Numbered from the stretch's first letter, positions 8,501 through 16,416 are shown. The stretch: 29,550 nt of DNA from SABI01 sp964453215 (GCA_964453215.1 CAYVRR010000022.1:1-29550); one strand, 5' to 3'. Numbers and translations are program-made. The notes: a model not told the origin generated them from the letters alone.

Positions 8501-9041
8501 TGTCCTTGATACTGAAGTCTATTCTAATACTGGTGGGCAAGCTTCTAAAGCAACTCCAATTGGAGCTGTAGCGAAATTTGCTAATGCTGGTAAGCAGTTA
8601 GGTAAGAAGAACATGGGATTCATGATGATGACGTATGGACATGCATATGTTGCTTCAATCTCTATGGGTGCAAATAGACTCCACACACAAAAAGCACTAC
8701 AAGAAGCTGTTGCCTATGACGGACCTTCAATTGTATTCTGCTACTCTCCATGTATTAACCACGGTATTAATATGATGAAGAGCCAAGTAGAAATGAAGAG
8801 AGCTGTTGATGTAGGTTACTGGCCTCTATTCAGATTTAATCCAATGTTAGAAGAAGGAAAGAGATTTAGTTGGGATGCAAAAGCTCAAGATGGAGACTTC
8901 CAAGAATTCATTAAGAGTGAACGTCGTTACTCATCTCTCTACAAAACAAATCCAGACAATGCTGACTCTCTCTTTATGAAAGCAGAAGAAGATGCAAAGA
9001 GAAGGATGGAGTTATACAAAAATGTTGGAAAGATGATGTAA
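5508..9041 (+). CDS. nifJ: pyruvate:ferredoxin (flavodoxin) oxidoreductase, single-chain
   Basis: This enzyme decarboxylates pyruvate to acetyl-CoA, passing electrons to ferredoxin, and is the central fermentative step in anaerobes. At 1177 residues it is a complete fused homodimer-type PFOR. The N-terminal pyrimidine-binding domain begins with AAAHVAYAFSDVAAIYPITPSSPMGE. It is followed by the gamma domain and two 4Fe-4S ferredoxin motifs near residues 688 (CIQCNQCVQSCP) and 745 (CQGCGVCIETCP). The C-terminal thiamine-diphosphate domain has CAGCGETPY (about 814) and GDGWAYDIGFGG (about 973). GGAG seven bases before ATG 5508 fixes the start. It has its own promoter and a strong terminator. A small ferredoxin or flavodoxin partner is not in the window. 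Confidence 0.97.
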   Translation: MSNKKMVTIDGNTAAAHVAYAFSDVAAIYPITPSSPMGEYSDSWASTGRKNLFGESVDITEMQSEAGAAGAVHGSLTAGAMTTTFTASQGLLLMIPNMHKIAGEMLPTVFHVSARSLAAQSLSIFGDHSDVMSCRNTGFAMTAANSIQETMDLALVSHLATLKSQVPFLSFFDGFRTSHEVSKVEEIPYEDMLPLIEPKYIEQFRDRAQRPDKPMLKVAAQNEDVYFQGRETVNKYYDAVPEIVQEYMDKVAKITGRSYKLFDYVGAPDADRVVIAMGSALDTFEWAADYLNQRGEKVGVLKVRLYRPFSAKHFVAAIPETVKKIAVLDRTKEPGSIGEPLYLDVVSALSQMGRTGINVIGGRYGLSSKDFTPTHAKSVYDHLNNGNFHNFTVGINDDVTNLSIPLSEKIDVTPKGVVSCMFWGLGSDGTVGANKDSIKIIGGNTDMNAQAYFSYDSKKSGGITISHLRFGKSSVNMPWLIDNADFVACHNPAYIGRYDMLTPLKEGGVFLLNSQIPTDEVFTHLTKEEQQQIIDKKIRFYNIDALKIAEKVGLGTRINTVMQAVFFKISGIFPEDEAIALIKNAIKKTFGTKGEDIVKMNWDAVDGASAALEEVKVPSSVAAAYVPKKLIAEDADAFARDIIEPIMHLKGNDIPVSKMSFDGTLPTNTAKLEKRGVAPAIPLWHSESCIQCNQCVQSCPHAAIRAKQIDPKDLENAPQGFITLKSNTKNDKDLRFKIQIYPEDCQGCGVCIETCPTKVKSLEFSPINVERDKGENEFAEFFDSLADDVVDGVSVNTVKGMQFKKPLFEFSGACAGCGETPYVKLVTQICGERMLTANATGCSSIYGGTFPTTPYAQRRDGRGPAWANSLFEDNAEYGLGMRLAVDSNRRILKSTVDKLLTLGTTEALTSALNQSKELWNDKTEAGIDAQKAIAPLLVEAYEKASNEAQKVAIQKLIELKDYFTDKDVWIIGGDGWAYDIGFGGVDHVIASGKNVNILVLDTEVYSNTGGQASKATPIGAVAKFANAGKQLGKKNMGFMMMTYGHAYVASISMGANRLHTQKALQEAVAYDGPSIVFCYSPCINHGINMMKSQVEMKRAVDVGYWPLFRFNPMLEEGKRFSWDAKAQDGDFQEFIKSERRYSSLYKTNPDNADSLFMKAEEDAKRRMELYKNVGKMM

Positions 9042-9060
9042 AAATCTCATCTATATAATA

Positions 9061-9088
9061 AAAACCGTCTAGTAACATAGACGGTTTT
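9061..9088. terminator. bidirectional terminator between PFOR and nitroreductase
   Basis: A perfect 11-bp stem (9061-9071 with 9078-9088) closes a six-base loop. It has a T run on the right (9085-9090) and A-rich sequence on the left, so it can end both the rightward PFOR transcript and the leftward nitroreductase transcript. Confidence 0.9.
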
Positions 9089-9115
9089 TTGTTGCCTTCA
9101 TAATAAAGAATTATT

Positions 9116-9910
9116 TTATTTTTCTTCTTTCATCCACCTCTCATACATAAGAGCGGATGAACGATTCATCTCTTTCATAAATTCACTGGTGTGTTTTCTA
9201 AAATAGTAATAATCACTAATACTTCCTGTGTTATCGAACGGGAGTGCTTTTCTTTCTCTTAAACGCTCTTCTTGTTTCCCATAGGTGACTTGTAAGTCTT
9301 CTAATGTATAATCTTTATATCGATTATCCATAAAGACGCTCTCTACAGGGGGTCTAATTGCAGGATGAGCAAGTTCTGCTGTAGTTTTTGGATACCCAAA
9401 AATAACTAATGTAGCAACAGCTACATATTTTGGTAAAGAAAATAATGAGACTATTTTTTCATGGTTTTCTAAGATATCACCTATATAGCATGAACCAATA
9501 CCAAAAGATTCTGCTGCTATAACAGCGTTTTGTGCTGCTATGATGGCATCATCTTGGGCAAGGAACAACTCTCCAGCTCCTATTGCTCTTTCTTCAATTC
9601 CCGATTGTTTTCCACGTTCTACAGAGCCTGTGAGGTGGTAAAAGTTTTCCCATTTTTGGACATCTGCAACAAATAGCCATACCATAGGAGCTTTAGCAAT
9701 CATAGGTTGATTGTCACAAAGAATAGCTAATGTATCTTTTATGTGTTGATCTGTAACGTCTATGACGCTATAGAAAACTTGATTTCCTGCTGTAGGGGCA
9801 CGAAGTGTTGCCTCTTGTATCTTCTTTTTAATTTCAGGATCGATGCTTTTTTCTGAAAATGCTCTCGTTGATCTTCTTTTCATTAACAATTCAAGTGTTG
9901 GGTTATCCAT
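9116..9910 (-). CDS. NfsA/FRP-type FMN nitroreductase
   Basis: This is a flavin oxidoreductase of the nitroreductase superfamily, expected to use NAD(P)H to reduce nitro-aromatics, quinones or flavin in the cytosol. The N-terminal RRSTRAF (residues 12-18) and APTAGNQ (about 38-44) contact FMN phosphate. The later segment ESFGIGSCYIGD and the long C-terminal extension with YYYFRKH resemble the 240-260-residue NfsA/FRP branch rather than NfsB. AGGAG eight bases before the ATG supports the start. The gene is divergent from an MFS transporter with a 72-base gap and may share control with it. The natural substrate is unknown. Confidence 0.88.
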   Translation of the reverse strand: MDNPTLELLMKRRSTRAFSEKSIDPEIKKKIQEATLRAPTAGNQVFYSVIDVTDQHIKDTLAILCDNQPMIAKAPMVWLFVADVQKWENFYHLTGSVERGKQSGIEERAIGAGELFLAQDDAIIAAQNAVIAAESFGIGSCYIGDILENHEKIVSLFSLPKYVAVATLVIFGYPKTTAELAHPAIRPPVESVFMDNRYKDYTLEDLQVTYGKQEERLRERKALPFDNTGSISDYYYFRKHTSEFMKEMNRSSALMYERWMKEEK

Positions 9911-9982
9911 ACTATTCTCCTCATCTACAATCTACTGTACTCAAAGTGGGTTGTTGTTGTAGTATAGAGAGAGAGGGTGAAA

Positions 9983-11287
9983 ATGAAAAGTGTTAGTGTA
10001 TATTCTTATAGATGGGTTGTCCTCTCTGCTCTCATGGTTGTAATTATGGCTTCTGAAATGCAGTGGCTTGTATTTGCTCCTGTCTCTCGGGCTGCTCTTG
10101 AGTTTTACAAGGAGCAAATTAATCCACAAAGCATGCTCTCCCCAGATATCCTTACCCTCATTCACATCATTTCGTATCTTGTGTTTACAATCCCTGCATC
10201 ATTTTTCATCAATAAAATAGGACTAAAGTGGTCATTGAGAATAGCGTCAATGTTGATTGCCCTTTTTAGTCTCATCAAAGGGTTTTATGCACACCAATTC
10301 ATGTTTGTAGTAATTGCTCAATTAGGCTTATCACTTGGTCATGTGATAGTATTAAATAGTGTTACTTCTGTTACAAATAGATGGTTCCCTTTTAAAGAGA
10401 GGGGATTTGCTTCAGGTTTAGTCTCCTTTGCTCAATACTTAGGACTTCTTCTGATTATGATTATTGCTCCTCGCGTTATTGGAACAGACCCTTCTTTACA
10501 TGAGTATGGCAATGGCTTGCCAAATCTATTGATGGTCCTTGGAATTATAACAAGTATCAGTGCTGTTGCAGTAATTTTCTTATTCAAAGAAAAACCACCA
10601 ACTCCATCCTCCTTGGAAGTAGTAAAAATTGAGAGCTTTATTGAATCATTTCGCCTCCTTTTGCACAAAAAGCATATGGGGGGATTTATGATTATTTTTG
10701 GTCTTTGTTGGGGATTGTTCAATGTTTTTATTGCAAAAATAGATAGTATTGCTGCGTTTGTACAGATCGAGAACTCTACTGGAATACTTGGTGTATTTCT
10801 TCTTGTGGGAGGATTGATTGGATCAATTCTTATCCCATTTTTGTCAGATCATTATAGAAAGAGAAAATTCTTTTTTTCACTTTCAATATTAGGAATATTT
10901 ATTGGTGTTGTGATATTTGCTTTTTATCCAAACCTTTTAGAGGGGGGAATCCCTTTCTTTATTATCTATATCCTTGTCGCATTTTTAGGGTTTTTCTTTC
11001 AAAGTACGATCCCTTTAGGGTATCAGTATGCATATGAATTGACCTACCCGGTGCAGGAAGCCTCTTCTCAAGGAGTCTTACTTTTTAATGGGCACCTTGT
11101 TGGTGCTGTGATATTAATATTTATGAATTTAGATGGAGGTGCTTATCTTGAGTGGGTTTTAATAGCAAGTATTGCCCTTCTTTTTGCAGCACTTTGTGGA
11201 TCATTGTTTGTAAAAGAATCTCCTGTAATTGTCACAGAAGAGGAGAGGTTGAAAGAAGCCTCTAAAAAAGAGTGGGTTCACCAATAA
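9983..11287 (+). CDS. MFS transporter, FLVCR-like
   Basis: This is a 12-helix inner-membrane carrier of the major facilitator superfamily, 434 residues. The opening YSYRWVVLSALMVVIMASEMQW resembles the FLVCR group (heme/choline exporters in animals; substrates unknown in bacteria). The cytoplasmic loop between helices 2 and 3 reads NKIGLKWSLR, and the matching mid-protein loop reads SDHYRKRKF, both MFS signatures. A charged loop (about residues 200-230) splits the two six-helix halves. ATG 9983 is chosen over GTG 9977 because GAGGG ends five bases before it. The substrate cannot be inferred from sequence. Confidence 0.85.
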   Translation: MKSVSVYSYRWVVLSALMVVIMASEMQWLVFAPVSRAALEFYKEQINPQSMLSPDILTLIHIISYLVFTIPASFFINKIGLKWSLRIASMLIALFSLIKGFYAHQFMFVVIAQLGLSLGHVIVLNSVTSVTNRWFPFKERGFASGLVSFAQYLGLLLIMIIAPRVIGTDPSLHEYGNGLPNLLMVLGIITSISAVAVIFLFKEKPPTPSSLEVVKIESFIESFRLLLHKKHMGGFMIIFGLCWGLFNVFIAKIDSIAAFVQIENSTGILGVFLLVGGLIGSILIPFLSDHYRKRKFFFSLSILGIFIGVVIFAFYPNLLEGGIPFFIIYILVAFLGFFFQSTIPLGYQYAYELTYPVQEASSQGVLLFNGHLVGAVILIFMNLDGGAYLEWVLIASIALLFAALCGSLFVKESPVIVTEEERLKEASKKEWVHQ

Positions 11288-11294
11288 ACAAAGA

Positions 11295-11314
11295 AGGACT
11301 GCAAACGCAGCCCT
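11295..11314 (-). terminator. terminator of the rubredoxin gene
   Basis: Read leftward, AGGGCTGC and GCAGTCCT form an eight-pair stem (one G-T wobble) with a GTTT loop. It is followed by a T-rich stretch (11285-11294 on the reverse strand). Read rightward the stem has an A-C mismatch and no T run, so it serves the MFS gene poorly. Confidence 0.7.
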
Positions 11315-11340
11315 CACTAAATTATGTAATGTGTTTTAGA

Positions 11341-11502
11341 CTATTCTTCAAGAGAAAAATCAGATTTAGCAGCACCACAAAGAGGACATACCCAATCTTC
11401 AGGGATATCTTCAAATGCAGTTCCTGGTTGAACACCGTTATCTGGATCCCCATCAGCTGGATCATACACATAACCACATAAATCACAAACATACTTATTC
11501 AT
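11341..11502 (-). CDS. rubredoxin
   Basis: This is a small one-iron electron carrier, 53 residues, encoded on the reverse strand and easily missed because of its size. It begins MNKYVCDLCGYVYDPADGDP. The iron is bound by C6, C9, C39 and C42 (CDLCG and CPLCG), and the conserved aromatic residues Y11, Y13 and W37 are present. AGGAGG stands six bases before the ATG. In anaerobes rubredoxin feeds superoxide reductase, rubrerythrin or rubredoxin:oxygen oxidoreductase; none of these partners is in the window. It has its own promoter, a palindrome at the start point and a terminator, so it is probably a single-gene unit. Confidence 0.97.
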   Translation of the reverse strand: MNKYVCDLCGYVYDPADGDPDNGVQPGTAFEDIPEDWVCPLCGAAKSDFSLEE

Positions 11503-11518
11503 GTTAATTCCTCCTACC

Positions 11519-11534
11519 TAATAGATACCTATTA
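11519..11534 (-). promoter_or_regulatory. palindrome at the rubredoxin transcription start
   Basis: TAATAGATACCTATTA has perfect six-base arms and a four-base centre. It lies immediately downstream of the predicted -10, covering the expected start point near 11527. This position suits a repressor, perhaps an oxidative-stress regulator, but the sequence does not clearly match the PerR or Fur consensus. Confidence 0.4.
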
Positions 11535-11562
11535 CAATAGCCTGTGAATATAAAAATTACAA
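11534..11562 (-). promoter_or_regulatory. candidate rubredoxin promoter
   Basis: On the reverse strand TTGTAA (11557-11562) and TATTGT (11534-11539) are separated by 17 bases. Each hexamer matches consensus at four of six positions. Confidence 0.45.
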
Positions 11563-11652
11563 GGTAAAATATAAATCTTGAGGTTGATTAGTGTTAACCT
11601 ATTTCAGCTTTTAGATAGGAAGAATGGGAGTATTTCTATATTTTAACAAAGA

Positions 11653-12633
11653 TTACCAACCATTACTCTCTGGATAAAGTAATAAGATTTTCTTAAGGTA
11701 CATGACATATTTTTTCCTAAATGAATCAGGGCCAATGACTTCTACAGCATTTCCGCACTGAATGAGTCGAAGGATTAATTCAATAGAATTTTCTATCTCC
11801 ATTTTACATATTGTTGTTCCATCCTCCCCCTTTTGATACCGTGGAGGTGTATGTGTGAGGTTATGAAATGAGTTCATTGCCGATTTTTCTTTAATTTTTA
11901 ATGTGAGAGGTACAAAGTCTACCCGATCATATCCTACTTCACTCGATTGAGATTGAAATGGTTTCAAGTTATCAGGGATTGTATAGGTTTCATCAATGAT
12001 AATAGCCCTTGTGATACTGCTAATATCAATTGTTGTTATTTCTGCTGTATGTCGTAATCTCCCTGTTACGCTAATTGGATTTCTCCCAGTCTCATCTTCT
12101 CTAAAGCCTATAAAATAGGGGGCAAATTCAGTTTCAACTTCACTACTTCCAGATACATGATGAAGTTGTACCATTTTTCCTGAAACCCAGCTATCAATCA
12201 ACACTTCAAAGACTGTGTTGAATTGTTTATTTTGAGCCTCTTTTTTCTTTAATTCAGTATCAATTGATTCAGCAAGTCCTACAATATTTTCAGCAATAGT
12301 TGGAGCGTAAGATCTCATATTCATCGCAATCTTTTTTAACCCACTAGAGAGGTGGGGACTTTGCAATTCACTATTACTCGCAAGAGCTCCTGCAGAGAGG
12401 TTAAAAGCAAGAGATTCATATACACTTAAAGCTACTGTCTCTTCTCCCTCTTTTTGATGAATTTTTATGAGATTGTTTTCTTCGTAGATATCAATATACT
12501 GTTTTAAATCATTAACATACCGACTGATTGTTGAGCGATGTACTCCAAGTCTCCTTGCAATTTCAGATCTTCTTAACCCCTGTGGATGACTATGTAGAAG
12601 AAGTTCTAATTGAGCTACTCTTTCCCCTTTCAT
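11653..12633 (-). CDS. HTH-WYL transcriptional regulator
   Basis: This is a 326-residue predicted DNA-binding regulator. The N-terminus (about residues 8-45) is a winged helix-turn-helix with GLRRSEIARRLGVHRSTISR. The centre and C-terminus (about 145-315) resemble a WYL ligand-sensing domain, with the arginine-rich GRLRHTAEITTIDISSI strand and a predicted WCX-like tail. WYL proteins often sense nucleic-acid or nucleotide ligands in DNA-damage or defence circuits. The ATG at 12633 has AAAGGAC six bases upstream and is preferred to the in-frame TTG at 12654. A palindrome follows its predicted -10, suggesting self-regulation. The target genes are unknown. No defence genes lie nearby. Confidence 0.78.
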   Translation of the reverse strand: MKGERVAQLELLLHSHPQGLRRSEIARRLGVHRSTISRYVNDLKQYIDIYEENNLIKIHQKEGEETVALSVYESLAFNLSAGALASNSELQSPHLSSGLKKIAMNMRSYAPTIAENIVGLAESIDTELKKKEAQNKQFNTVFEVLIDSWVSGKMVQLHHVSGSSEVETEFAPYFIGFREDETGRNPISVTGRLRHTAEITTIDISSITRAIIIDETYTIPDNLKPFQSQSSEVGYDRVDFVPLTLKIKEKSAMNSFHNLTHTPPRYQKGEDGTTICKMEIENSIELILRLIQCGNAVEVIGPDSFRKKYVMYLKKILLLYPESNGW

Positions 12634-12646
12634 GTACTGTCCTTTT

Positions 12647-12660
12647 TGCACCAAAGTGCA
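12647..12660 (-). promoter_or_regulatory. palindrome in the WYL regulator leader
   Basis: TGCACCAAAGTGCA has perfect five-base arms around a CAAA centre. It starts about eight bases downstream of the expected transcription start of the regulator, where a bound protein would block transcription. Autoregulation is inferred. Confidence 0.4.
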
Positions 12661-12674
12661 ACACTATTTTGTAA

Positions 12675-12683
12675 AGTATAGCA
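12675..12683 (-). promoter_or_regulatory. extended -10 promoter of the WYL regulator
   Basis: Read leftward, TGCTATACT is an extended -10 element (TG, one base, then TATACT). No good -35 is present at the proper distance, as is allowed for extended -10 promoters. Confidence 0.5.
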
Positions 12684-12747
12684 TGTATGTTGTTGTTATT
12701 GTAGAGAAAATGTTGCAATTTATTGCTTGTTATGCTTTGATGAGCTC

Positions 12748-12945
12748 ATGGAAGAACAAATAATCCTCATAGAGACTAAATTGGCCTATCTAGAAGATGC
12801 AGTAAAAACACTCAATTCAATAATTATAGAGATGGGGCATAAAATTGATTCATTAGAATCAGGCAAAAAGAAACTCGAAGAACAACTAACCAACCTTATG
12901 GAGTTTCAACAAGAGATGCCCCACATGAGGCCTCCCCATTATTAA
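12748..12945 (+). CDS. slyX: SlyX-family protein
   Basis: This is a 65-residue, almost wholly helical protein with heptad spacing through IETKLAYLEDAVKTLNSII and a second coiled segment. It ends in the MRPPHY tail that is diagnostic of SlyX. The biochemical role of SlyX is not established. ATG 12748 is chosen over an in-frame TTG at 12727 because it gives the usual SlyX start and length; the ribosome binding site is weak for both. The gene diverges from the WYL regulator. Its stop codon overlaps the stop of the opposing thioesterase gene, with no terminator between them. Confidence 0.85.
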   Translation: MEEQIILIETKLAYLEDAVKTLNSIIIEMGHKIDSLESGKKKLEEQLTNLMEFQQEMPHMRPPHY

Positions 12946-13742
12946 AACAACTCTCTTTTTTTCCATGTAATAGTAGCAAAGCAAAGAGGAATCTCTTTAC
13001 CATCTTCCTCAACTTTTACTATTTGATGAAATAGGGTGAATTCATCTTTTTCTATACTATAATCTTCCCCATATCCAACATAGCTCATGATAGAGTCCTC
13101 TCTAAATGCCTGCTTTAGGTAGGAGATATCTACAAAAGAGGGTTGGTATCTATCAAGAAGTGAGAAAGAGAGAGAGCTGGTCATCCACTGAAGGTAGGCA
13201 ACATTGTTAATGTGGAAATTACTATCACTATCTTTGTAGGTCACTTGGATAGGTTTTTTATCAACTTTTTTATACTCTTCTTGATTAAAGATAGGGCGCT
13301 TTGCCATCTTTGGGTCAACTTTCCTACCAGATTCTGAAAATATCTCTTTATATCTTGCCTCAGGCTTAATAATTCTAAAAGTCTCTTTATCAATAATGAG
13401 CCAAAGAGTCATAGATTCAAATAAAAGAGTGTTTGATTGCTCTTTATATCCACGACACCCTCTTGGATAATAAAATGTATGAGGTTCTTGCGGCCACGTT
13501 TCTACATCGATAGTTGTTGGCCAATTAGCCCATGCATGTATTTTCATCTGTGTTCTTGTCACTACCCATGTCTTATTCTCATCTTGTAGGTGGGGAATTC
13601 CAATTTTAAGATGATAAGCATGCATTGCAGCAGATTCTTGCATTAAATCGAAATATGTTTCAATGCTCGCTGTATACGTTGGGTCTGCGCCTCTTGAATG
13701 TAATAAAAAACTAATTTTTGCAATACCATGTTCAACTACCAT
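12942..13742 (-). CDS. acyl-ACP thioesterase (FatA/FatB family)
   Basis: This enzyme hydrolyses acyl-acyl carrier protein to free fatty acid in the cytosol. The 266 residues form two hot-dog folds. The C-terminal half carries DSNFHINNVAYLQW (about residues 170-183), matching the family's D-x-N-x-H-x-N-N catalytic pattern. The N-terminal half has WVVTRTQMKIHAWANWPTTIDVETWP, typical of the plant/bacterial acyl-ACP thioesterase family. It begins three bases after the rsmD stop, within the dnaE-yggT-recG-rsmD cluster. GGAG lies eleven bases before the ATG, a loose spacing that suggests translational coupling. Chain-length preference cannot be read from sequence. Confidence 0.88.
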   Translation of the reverse strand: MVVEHGIAKISFLLHSRGADPTYTASIETYFDLMQESAAMHAYHLKIGIPHLQDENKTWVVTRTQMKIHAWANWPTTIDVETWPQEPHTFYYPRGCRGYKEQSNTLLFESMTLWLIIDKETFRIIKPEARYKEIFSESGRKVDPKMAKRPIFNQEEYKKVDKKPIQVTYKDSDSNFHINNVAYLQWMTSSLSFSLLDRYQPSFVDISYLKQAFREDSIMSYVGYGEDYSIEKDEFTLFHQIVKVEEDGKEIPLCFATITWKKRELF

Positions 13743-13745
13743 TAT

Positions 13746-14291
13746 TTATTTCTCCACTCTCTTTGTATAAAAACGTAATAAAGACCTTCCATAGACTCTC
13801 TCATCACTCATTTTTAATAATCCAACCTCTTTGGGCATAGTAGCTTTCTCTTCTTTAGGATAATGAATGATAAAAAGTCCCCCATCTACAACAAGATTTT
13901 TTTTATCTACTTTCTCAATAATCTCTACTTTGTTTTTCATTGGAAAAGGGGGATCTGCATAGACGATGTCATAGTTCATCTTAGCATTTGGAATAAACCT
14001 AAATACATCAGAGATAAATAAAGAGATAGGGGAGTCTACAATAGAGATGTTTTTTATAATAGTTGCTTTTTTGTGACGATCCATCTCTACGAGGTGAACA
14101 GGCTCTGCTTCTCTTGATGCCGCTTCAATACCAACAAGGCCACTTCCAGAAAAGAGGTCTAGAAAAGATTGATGAGATATGTTTCCTAAGATAGAGAACA
14201 TAGATTCTCTCATTCTATCCATGGCTGGTCTAATTACCCCCGGTGGGCAGGTAATCACCCTTCCACGATATTTTCCTGATGTAATTCTCAT
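13746..14291 (-). CDS. rsmD: 16S rRNA (guanine966-N2)-methyltransferase
   Basis: This S-adenosylmethionine-dependent enzyme methylates G966 of 16S rRNA during 30S assembly. The 181-residue length is standard. Seen are the family start MRITSGKYRGR, the RPAMDRMRESMFSIL segment, the SAM loop LDLFSGSGLVGIEA (about residues 44-57) and the catalytic DPPF (about 112-115). The gene follows recG by 43 bases and precedes the thioesterase by 3, in one leftward cluster. The start has only a weak AAAG ribosome binding site, so translation may depend on coupling. Confidence 0.95.
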   Translation of the reverse strand: MRITSGKYRGRVITCPPGVIRPAMDRMRESMFSILGNISHQSFLDLFSGSGLVGIEAASREAEPVHLVEMDRHKKATIIKNISIVDSPISLFISDVFRFIPNAKMNYDIVYADPPFPMKNKVEIIEKVDKKNLVVDGGLFIIHYPKEEKATMPKEVGLLKMSDERVYGRSLLRFYTKRVEK

Positions 14292-14334
14292 AATACTTTA
14301 CTGTACGAAAAAGGGTCAAAAAATGCAACAGAAC

Positions 14335-16416
14335 CTACTCTTCATCTTCGCGCTCTCTGAAATAGGGGGCTTCAATCATTACTCTTCGTATCGTAGCGTG
14401 TTGCATCAACAAAAGAGCTTCATCTTTTTCAACAATACTCTCAACTTCCTTTTTCACACTAGTGAGTAACTCAATGTTACTTGTGAGGGATGCAAATTTT
14501 AGTTTTAAGAACCCTGATTGTTTTGTTCCAACAACTTCACCAGGTCCTCTGATCATGAGGTCTTGTTCAGCAATATAAAAACCATCATTTGACTCTTTTA
14601 AGACTTTTAGTCGCTTTAAAGCATCATCTGTTAAAGGACTTTCATAGACTAAAAAACAGTATGATTGCAAAGTAGATCTTCCAACCCTTCCCCTGAGTTG
14701 ATGAAGAGCAGAGAGTCCAAAACGCTCTGCATGCTCAATTACCATTACAGTCGCTTCTGGAATATCAAGTCCAACTTCAACAACACTTGTACTCACTACA
14801 TACATCAATTCTTTATTTCTGAATTTTCTAATGATGGAGATCTTTTCACTTTCATCTAATCTACTATGAATGAGAGCGCTAGGAATGTTTGGATATGTTT
14901 TTTGTAGATATTCAAACATTGAAGTAACATCTCTTAATGTTGATTCCCCTTTATCATCAATTCGTGGATAGACAAAATAGGCTTGATGACCTCTTTCAAA
15001 TTCTACACCAACTGAATCATACATCCTTCTTCTACTCTCATTAGAAACAAGATAGGTGATTATTGGTATTCTTCCTACAGGCATCTCTCTAATAGTACTA
15101 AGATTCATATCGCCAAATACTGTGAGGGCTAATGACCTTGGGATAGGTGTTGCACTCATCATAAGCACATCTGGTGTTTTCCCTTTTTCTACAAGGTGAG
15201 TTCGCTGTATAACTCCAAAACGATGCTGCTCATCAATAATAATATAAGCAAGGTTAGAAAATTCAACAGTTCGAGAAAAAAGAGCATGAGTTCCAATAGC
15301 AATATCTATCTCTTTATGTTTAAGTGCATCAAGGAGGTATCCTCTTGCCTTATTCTTCACAGCACCTGTAAACAATGCGATACGAACACCTAATGGCTCT
15401 AAATAAAGAGCTGCTTGTTCTGCATGTTGACGTGCAAGAAGCTCTGTAGGTGCCATGAAGGCAACTTGTCCCCCCCTTGAAATAACATGAAGAGCGGAGA
15501 TCCAGGCAACAAGGGTTTTCCCAGAGCCAACATCACCTTGAAGCATCCTGTTCATTGGTAGGGGGAGCATTAAATCTTTTTTTATCTCTTCTAATACAGA
15601 TGTTTGGTCTTGAGTAAGGGTAAATGGAAATGATTGAATACATCTTTTTTCAAGTTCACTATATGGTACAGGGAGGGAAGTGTCGGTGGTAATGATATTT
15701 CTCTTTTTGGTAATCGTCATAAAGAGATAAAATAGTTCACTAAAGCTAAGAGTATGTATCGCGTGTGCAATTTCCTCCTGACTTTTTGGCATGTGGAGAG
15801 AAATAATAGCTTGGTGAGTTGTAACTAAACGATACTTTTCGATAATATAGCTTGGTAGTTCATTCTCCAGAGGTTCTATAGTTTCTAAAATATGGGCAAT
15901 ATGTTTACGTATCAGTGATTGATTAAGCCTTCCAGATAAAGGATAGATAGGAAGAAGTTTCCCAAAAGCATCGATGTGAGCAAGATCTTCCTCCTCTTTG
16001 AGGGGAATCATCTCAAACTGAGAACTTTGTAGCTCATTAAAATGGTAGGTAAATTGTCCGTATAAGTAAAATTTACTTTTTACTTTAAGAACTTTTTCAA
16101 GAAAGTTTCTATTAAAACAGAGTAAAGAGGCTCTTGCATCTCCCTCTCCACTTATATCTTGGATAGTGACTTTAAGAGTTCTTTTACGGTGTGCTCCAAA
16201 ATAAGAGTGCCTCACTACTTCAACTATAGTATTTGCATAAAAACTATCACTATCGGTAGCTAGTGGTGTGATGCGCGTTCTATCTTCATAATCTCTTGGA
16301 ACAAGCTGAAGTAACTCTCCATAGGTAGTAACAGAGAGGTTTCTATAGGCTTCTCCTATTTGTTTACCTACCCCTTTAAGAGTTGTTACTCGTGTGTCGA
16401 GATTATTTAGAAACAA
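14335..16416 (-). CDS. recG: ATP-dependent DNA helicase RecG
   Basis: This superfamily-2 helicase reverses stalled replication forks and branch-migrates Holliday junctions. The 693 residues include an N-terminal wedge/OB domain, Walker A GDVGSGKT (about 293-300), the Walker B box DEQH followed by RFG (about 393-399), motif III SATPIPR, and motif VI QLRGRVGRS. The C-terminal TRG-like region is present. It begins with TTG at 16416. A strong AAGGAG at 16425-16430 overlaps the yggT stop codon (TAAGGAG) and stands eight bases away, so translation is probably coupled to yggT. Confidence 0.97.
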   Translation of the reverse strand: MFLNNLDTRVTTLKGVGKQIGEAYRNLSVTTYGELLQLVPRDYEDRTRITPLATDSDSFYANTIVEVVRHSYFGAHRKRTLKVTIQDISGEGDARASLLCFNRNFLEKVLKVKSKFYLYGQFTYHFNELQSSQFEMIPLKEEEDLAHIDAFGKLLPIYPLSGRLNQSLIRKHIAHILETIEPLENELPSYIIEKYRLVTTHQAIISLHMPKSQEEIAHAIHTLSFSELFYLFMTITKKRNIITTDTSLPVPYSELEKRCIQSFPFTLTQDQTSVLEEIKKDLMLPLPMNRMLQGDVGSGKTLVAWISALHVISRGGQVAFMAPTELLARQHAEQAALYLEPLGVRIALFTGAVKNKARGYLLDALKHKEIDIAIGTHALFSRTVEFSNLAYIIIDEQHRFGVIQRTHLVEKGKTPDVLMMSATPIPRSLALTVFGDMNLSTIREMPVGRIPIITYLVSNESRRRMYDSVGVEFERGHQAYFVYPRIDDKGESTLRDVTSMFEYLQKTYPNIPSALIHSRLDESEKISIIRKFRNKELMYVVSTSVVEVGLDIPEATVMVIEHAERFGLSALHQLRGRVGRSTLQSYCFLVYESPLTDDALKRLKVLKESNDGFYIAEQDLMIRGPGEVVGTKQSGFLKLKFASLTSNIELLTSVKKEVESIVEKDEALLLMQHATIRRVMIEAPYFREREDEE

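Noticed and set aside
14270..14330. Promoter TTGACC-N18-TATTAT directly before rsmD
   Set aside because: The -10 would overlap the rsmD ATG, putting the start point inside the gene. rsmD is better explained by transcription through recG.
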